A DNA stretch of 18,327 bases from the NCBI GenBank assembly GCA_902774195.1, contig CACYHM010000005.1, positions 1 through 18,327 on the forward strand, given 5' to 3'. Under the pieces are notes generated by a model, which had not been told where the DNA came from, ran no database searches, and saw nothing but the letters and a program-made list of their open reading frames with translations. This DNA comes from an uncultured Eubacteriales bacterium. GTDB taxonomy: Bacteria; Bacillota_A; Clostridia; Peptostreptococcales; Anaerovoracaceae. Positions 15,053 to 18,327 of this stretch are shown piece by piece. Position numbers and translations under genes: made by a program. How positions within the stretch are numbered: position 1 is the stretch's first letter; the number at the start of each line of letters is the position of its first letter.

Positions 15053-15166
15053 ATGTAAAGCGTTCTTTACGTTTTGTAATTATTTTATAAAGTTTACTTT
15101 ACATTATCAGTTTTTTATCCCGTAATGTTGACGTAAATCTCACTGATTCCATCGTTTTACGTCAAC
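15053..15166. repeat. Three-part palindrome module, locus 3 copy 2
   Basis: This contains GTAAAG-CGTT-CTTTAC (15055-15070), ATAAAG-TTTA-CTTTAC (15087-15102, one base off), and a perfect 11-base-arm inverted repeat GTTGACGTAAA (15127-15137) / TTTACGTCAAC (15156-15166) with an 18-base spacer. The second palindrome to long repeat distance (40) and the 40-base total length are identical to copy 1. With copy 1 it fills the 308-base nifS-nifU gap; the remaining bases hold no recognisable gene. Confidence 0.85.
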
Positions 15167-15204
15167 GTCTATACAGCTGCGGGTCTCTCTCCGTCGGGAT
15201 CCAG

Positions 15205-16413
15205 TCATTCATGCCAGTATTCAGGTATGCAGTGTTCCCTCTTGCCGATTTCGAGATCTTCCCAGTATGGGGACATCGATCTGTACAGGGCGACGACCTC
15301 GTGCACCTTTTCGATGATGTAGTCTATCTGCTCTTCATCGTTGTCGATATCCAGGCTGAACCTCAGAGAGCCGTGCGCGGCCTCGACCGGTACTCCCATG
15401 CCCGTAAGCACGTGTGACGGGTCGAGCGATTCGCTGGTGCAGGCCGATCCGGACGAGCACTCGATGCCGAGCATATCGAGGTGCAGCAGCAGGCTCTCGC
15501 CCTCGACGCCCTCGAATGACCAGTTTACGTTGCCCGGGAGCCTCTTTACCGGATCACCGTTGAGCTGCGAATAAGGGATGTCCTTCAGACCGTTGATCAG
15601 CCTGTCTCTCAGCGCCCTTACTTTGCTCATGTTGGCGTCCATGTTGTCGGTCGCTTCCTTGAGAGCGGCAGCCATCGCCGCGATGGCAGGCACGTTCACA
15701 GTACCGGCTCTCTTGCCTCTTTCCTGGGCTCCTCCCTCGATGACGTTCACAAGGCGGATGCCGTTTCTGGCGTAGAGCACTCCCACTCCCTTAGGTCCGT
15801 GGAACTTATGTCCCGACATCGACAGCATGTCGATGTTCATAGCCTGGACGTCTATCGGAAGATGCCCCGCGGCCTGTACTGCGTCAGTGTGGAAGAGCAC
15901 TCCCTTCTCTTTGCAGATCTTTCCGATCTCAGGTATAGGCTGTATCGCTCCCATCTCGTTGTTCGCGAACATTATGCTGACGAGCGCGGTGTCCTCTCTT
16001 ATAGCGTCCGCGACCTTCTTTACATCGACGACGCCGTTGGACTCAGGAGCCAGGAACGTGACCTCGAAGCCTTCCTTCTCGAGCTTGGCCATGGTGTGAA
16101 GTATCGCATGGTGCTCGATATTGAGCGTGACCAGGTGTTTTTTGCCCTTTGCCCTGAGGCCTCTTGCAGCGCTTATGAGCGCCTGGTTGTCGGCTTCCGA
16201 ACCGCCGGATGTGAAGTAGATCTCATTCGGCCTTGCGGCGTTGATGCATTCCGCAACGATCGCCCTGGCTCTGTCGAGCTCTTCCTGCGTACGCTGCCCG
16301 TCGCTGTGCAGGCTGTTAGGGTTGCCGTTGAATTCATCCAGACATTCGATGAATTTCTCTTTAGCCGTCCTGCTCAGGTAAGTCGTGGCGGCGTTATCTG
16401 CATATACTCTCAT
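15205..16413 (-). CDS. nifS: Cysteine desulfurase, NifS/IscS type
   Basis: This 402-residue PLP enzyme converts L-cysteine to L-alanine and passes the persulfide sulfur to the NifU scaffold. The PLP-binding lysine lies in SMSGHKFHGPKGVGVLY (K203 at the HK pair), preceded by the cofactor residues TSGGSEADN (68-76) and HTDAVQAAGH (175-184). The active-site Cys is C325 in SSGSACTSESLDPSHVL. The ending KREHCIPEYWHE is somewhat longer than the classic enzymes. The start at 16413 follows iscR by a 17-base gap, so both are in one operon. The extended mobile Cys loop and GSACTS favour the group I (NifS/IscS) subclass over SufS. Confidence 0.97.
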   Translation of the reverse strand: MRVYADNAATTYLSRTAKEKFIECLDEFNGNPNSLHSDGQRTQEELDRARAIVAECINAARPNEIYFTSGGSEADNQALISAARGLRAKGKKHLVTLNIEHHAILHTMAKLEKEGFEVTFLAPESNGVVDVKKVADAIREDTALVSIMFANNEMGAIQPIPEIGKICKEKGVLFHTDAVQAAGHLPIDVQAMNIDMLSMSGHKFHGPKGVGVLYARNGIRLVNVIEGGAQERGKRAGTVNVPAIAAMAAALKEATDNMDANMSKVRALRDRLINGLKDIPYSQLNGDPVKRLPGNVNWSFEGVEGESLLLHLDMLGIECSSGSACTSESLDPSHVLTGMGVPVEAAHGSLRFSLDIDNDEEQIDYIIEKVHEVVALYRSMSPYWEDLEIGKREHCIPEYWHE

Positions 16414-16430
16414 TGTGTTCCCTCCCGGTA

Positions 16431-16880
16431 TCAGTTGTCACAGCTCTCGCAGTAGCCTTTCAGCATCTTTCTGCGATTGCCGGAAATAATGTCTTCAAGC
16501 GTGATGTCGCTGAGATAGCCCTCAATGACCTTGTCGAGGCCCGCCCACAGCGGCAGTGTGCTGCAGGTGGCAGCCTTGTCGCACTGGACGCCGTCCTGCA
16601 TGATGCAGTTGACAGGCGCGAGCGTCCCCTCGGTCAGAAGCAGTATCTCGTTGATGTTGTAGTCCTTAGGCTCCCTGGCCAGCTTGTAGCCGCCGTTCTT
16701 GCCCCTGAGGCTCAGCAGCATGCCTCCCTTGTTGAGTATGGATATTATGCTTTCGAGGTACTTCATCGACAGGTTTTCTCTCTCCGCTATGTCTGATAGA
16801 GAAACGTATCCGCCGCCCTCGTTTTTCGCAAGGTCCACCATCACGGTCAGAGCGTACCTGCCCTTCGTGGATACCATCAT
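16431..16880 (-). CDS. iscR: Rrf2-family Fe-S regulator, IscR-like
   Basis: The 149-residue protein has an Rrf2 winged helix (MMVSTKGRYALTVMVDLAKN at the start, recognition region around NLSMKYLESIISILNKGGML, wing LRGKNGGYKLAR) and three cysteines at C92, C100 and C106 that match the [2Fe-2S] ligands of IscR (C92/C98/C104 in E. coli). It probably senses cluster supply and represses its own operon with nifS and nifU. AAGGAGG at 16895-16889 lies 8 bases before the first of two ATG codons. The promoter contains a 23-bp inverted repeat suited to an Rrf2 dimer. The C-terminal GYCESCDN adds a further Cys pair that is unusual. Confidence 0.93.
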   Translation of the reverse strand: MMVSTKGRYALTVMVDLAKNEGGGYVSLSDIAERENLSMKYLESIISILNKGGMLLSLRGKNGGYKLAREPKDYNINEILLLTEGTLAPVNCIMQDGVQCDKAATCSTLPLWAGLDKVIEGYLSDITLEDIISGNRRKMLKGYCESCDN

Positions 16881-16898
16881 TGGGGGTGCCTCCTTCCC

Positions 16899-16922
16899 TC
16901 CGGCCTTTCACTCCCGGCCGGA
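16899..16922 (-). promoter_or_regulatory. GC-rich hairpin in the iscR leader
   Basis: TCCGGCC (16899-16905) and GGCCGGA (16916-16922) form a perfect 7-bp stem with a 10-base loop. It lies inside the predicted leader, only 3 bases upstream of the ribosome binding site. There is no T run, so a role in mRNA stability or translation is more likely than termination. Confidence 0.5.
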
Positions 16923-16947
16923 TGATATTTTCTTCGTTTCCACGCAA

Positions 16948-16977
16948 AATCCTACCACCCCGGTAGGATTAAGTCAA
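16948..16977 (-). promoter_or_regulatory. iscR promoter with embedded Rrf2-type operator
   Basis: On the minus strand TTGACT (16977-16972) and TAGGAT (16954-16949) are 17 bases apart. The inverted repeat AATCCTACC-N5-GGTAGGATT (16948-16970) covers the whole -10 box and nearly all of the spacer. Binding there would block RNA polymerase directly, as expected for autorepression by IscR. The match to an Rrf2 site is by geometry and position, not a search. Confidence 0.8.
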
Positions 16978-17046
16978 CATCTAATTCCCTCTTTTTTTGC
17001 GGGAATTTATTTCCTTCTATTTTCTGCTTCAGAGCGGTCAGTCTCA

Positions 17047-17076
17047 TTGCTTTTTTGTGCAGACTGTACTTATAAT
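17047..17076 (+). promoter_or_regulatory. Promoter of the Na/Pi cotransporter gene
   Basis: TTGCTT (17047-17052) and TATAAT (17071-17076) are 18 bases apart, with a predicted start near 17083 and a leader of about 50 bases. Two inverted repeats sharing the half-site AATTCCC/GGGAATT flank it: one at 16983-17007 with an 11-base spacer, and ATTCCC-GG-GGGAAT just after the -10 box at about 17078-17091. Confidence 0.6.
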
Positions 17077-17134
17077 TATTCCCGGGGGAATTGGGATATA
17101 TCATATGTTTCTCAATTAACAGGGAGTTGTTTTT

Positions 17135-18327
17135 ATGCATGTTTTCTACACTCTGATCGCCTTCCTCGGCGGGCTCGCCATGTTTCTCTACGGCATGCGC
17201 GTCATGGGAGACGGCCTCAAGAGTTCATCAGGCGGAGCGATGCAGAACGCGCTCGCAAAGGTCACCAACAAGCCGTGGATGGGCTTTCTGCTCGGCATGC
17301 TGGTCGCCTGCGTCATCCAGAGCTCGACCGCTACCATAGTGATCACCATCGGACTTGTCGGCGCGGGCTTTCTGACATTCCATCAGTCCGTGGGGATCGT
17401 ACTGGGCGCCAACGTAGGAACTGCCATCACGGCCCAGATCATCAGGCTCATGGACGTGAGCTCGGGCATGGACAGCCCGCTCTACTTCTTCAAAGCCGAT
17501 AACCTGGCCCCTCTTGCCCTCGTGATAGGCATAGTCCTGATCATGTTCGTCAAGACCAATACGGCAAAGACCGCCGGCTCTGTCGCCTGCGGTTTCGGAA
17601 TACTGTTCATGGGACTCATCTACATGAGCGATGTCGTGGGCCAGTACAGCGACGCACTTTCAGGACTGCTGCTTGCGTTCCAGAACAACTACATGCTCGG
17701 CTTCCTCGCCGGCGTGGTCGTTACCGGTATAGTACAGAGCTCGTCCGCGGTAGTCGGTATCATACAGTCGATCGCAAGCTCGGTAGGAGTCACATTCAGC
17801 GCGGTATTCGCCGTCATCATAGGCGTCAATATCGGAGACTGCATCACGACATATCTCGTCAGCAGGATCGGCGCCAAGCCGGTGCAGCGCAGGACGGCAG
17901 TCGTCCACATCGTATACAACGTATTTGCAGCCATCCTCTGCTTCCTGATGGTATTCATCGGCAGAAAGACAGGCATCATCAGCGACGAGCTGTGGACCAT
18001 GCCGCTCAACTCCGGCGGCGTTGCCAACATACACGGAGTCTTCAGGCTCGTGCCTGCAGTCCTCCTGCTGCCGTTCACCGGAGTCTTTGAAAAGATCACC
18101 TGCACTATCGTAAAGGAAGCTCCGCTCGATGAAGAAGACAAGCACGCGATCGAGGCTCTCGATGCTCTCGACGAGCGTCTCTTCAACTCCCCTGCCATCG
18201 CTCTCGATCAGGTAAAGAGAGTCGTATGGGAGATGAGCGACATCGCGGCGCACAACTACGACGCGGCGGTCAGGCAGATCTACGAATACGACCCTAAGCG
18301 CGACCAGCGCATCATGGAGCGCGAGGC
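17135..18327 (+). CDS. Na+/phosphate cotransporter family protein, N-terminal part (cut by window edge)
   Basis: The frame is open from the ATG at 17135 to the right edge (397 residues and counting). It has the paired repeats of the NptA/SLC34-like family: QSST at 62-65 followed by GANVGTAIT at 91-99, then QSSS at 201-204 followed by GVNIGDCIT at 230-238, each within hydrophobic helices. About eight membrane segments fill residues 1-320. The last part (from about 325) is helical and charged, consistent with the start of the cytoplasmic PhoU-like domain common in bacterial members. The predicted role is sodium-driven phosphate uptake or export. AGGGAG at 17121-17126 lies 8 bases upstream. It is divergent from iscR. 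Confidence 0.93.
   Translation, partial: MHVFYTLIAFLGGLAMFLYGMRVMGDGLKSSSGGAMQNALAKVTNKPWMGFLLGMLVACVIQSSTATIVITIGLVGAGFLTFHQSVGIVLGANVGTAITAQIIRLMDVSSGMDSPLYFFKADNLAPLALVIGIVLIMFVKTNTAKTAGSVACGFGILFMGLIYMSDVVGQYSDALSGLLLAFQNNYMLGFLAGVVVTGIVQSSSAVVGIIQSIASSVGVTFSAVFAVIIGVNIGDCITTYLVSRIGAKPVQRRTAVVHIVYNVFAAILCFLMVFIGRKTGIISDELWTMPLNSGGVANIHGVFRLVPAVLLLPFTGVFEKITCTIVKEAPLDEEDKHAIEALDALDERLFNSPAIALDQVKRVVWEMSDIAAHNYDAAVRQIYEYDPKRDQRIMERE

Noticed and set aside
14914..15166. CRISPR array between nifS and nifU
   Set aside because: Repeats are short palindromes of two types with unequal spacing, without a constant direct repeat or cas genes.
16699..17502. 267-residue plus-strand frame running from inside iscR into the transporter gene
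   Set aside because: Out of frame with the transporter, whose own frame has membrane helices and QSS motifs; overlaps iscR antisense.

Overview
The window (18,327 bases, roughly 55% G+C by eye) looks like chromosomal DNA of an anaerobic Gram-positive bacterium of the Clostridia. The main signs are strong AGGAGG-type ribosome binding sites, an alpha2-type glycyl-tRNA synthetase next to pyruvate phosphate dikinase, a membrane pyrophosphatase, an iscR-nifS-nifU set, and the classic Firmicutes housekeeping order rpsU-yqeY-phoH-ybeY-era-recO-glyQS. No phage, insertion sequence, CRISPR array, tRNA or rRNA gene was seen.

Layout. The left edge (1-608, minus) is the N-terminal third of a membrane-bound pyrophosphatase. 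It has its own TTGAGA-17-TATAAT promoter, which fires away from a 419-base intergenic region holding several hairpins. A DHH/DHHA1 phosphoesterase follows on the plus strand (1028-1966) with its own promoter, leader hairpin and terminator. Everything from 2209 to 16880 is on the minus strand. In the direction of transcription this comprises: iscR, nifS and nifU (Fe-S assembly, 16880 to 14477); an RDD membrane protein with an Ala/Pro linker and a C-terminal helix-extension-helix tail; a PyrK-like flavoprotein that has lost part of its Fe-S site; nnr (NAD(P)HX repair); then rpsU, yqeY, phoH, ybeY, era, recO, a DUF4342 protein, glyQS and ppdK. The right edge (17135 onward, plus) is a Na/Pi-cotransporter-family gene, divergent from iscR and cut by the window end.

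How the genes work together. iscR encodes an Rrf2 regulator with three Cys ligands. A 23-bp inverted repeat lies across the iscR promoter, so Fe-S-dependent autoregulation of the nifS-nifU operon is likely. The rpsU-to-glyQS run covers translation, ribosome maturation and repair (S21, YbeY, Era, RecO). It starts at a near-consensus promoter whose -35 box lies inside the end of nnr, and a terminator just after rpsU probably lowers expression of the downstream genes.

Most notable points. (1) A family of paired AT-rich palindromes, GTAAAG-N4-CTTTAC (eight copies), sits in three intergenic regions: after ppdK, between ybeY and era, and between nifS and nifU. In three cases the pair is followed at a fixed 42-base offset by a longer TGACG...CGTCAAC inverted repeat, giving a three-part module of about 112-115 bases that is present twice in tandem between nifS and nifU. 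I do not recognise it as a described element. (2) ppdK carries a frame-disrupting deletion, most simply 38 bases, just before its catalytic Cys motif. (3) The PyrK-like protein lacks two of the four usual [2Fe-2S] Cys ligands. (4) GC-rich hairpins recur in the leaders of several genes just upstream of their ribosome binding sites.
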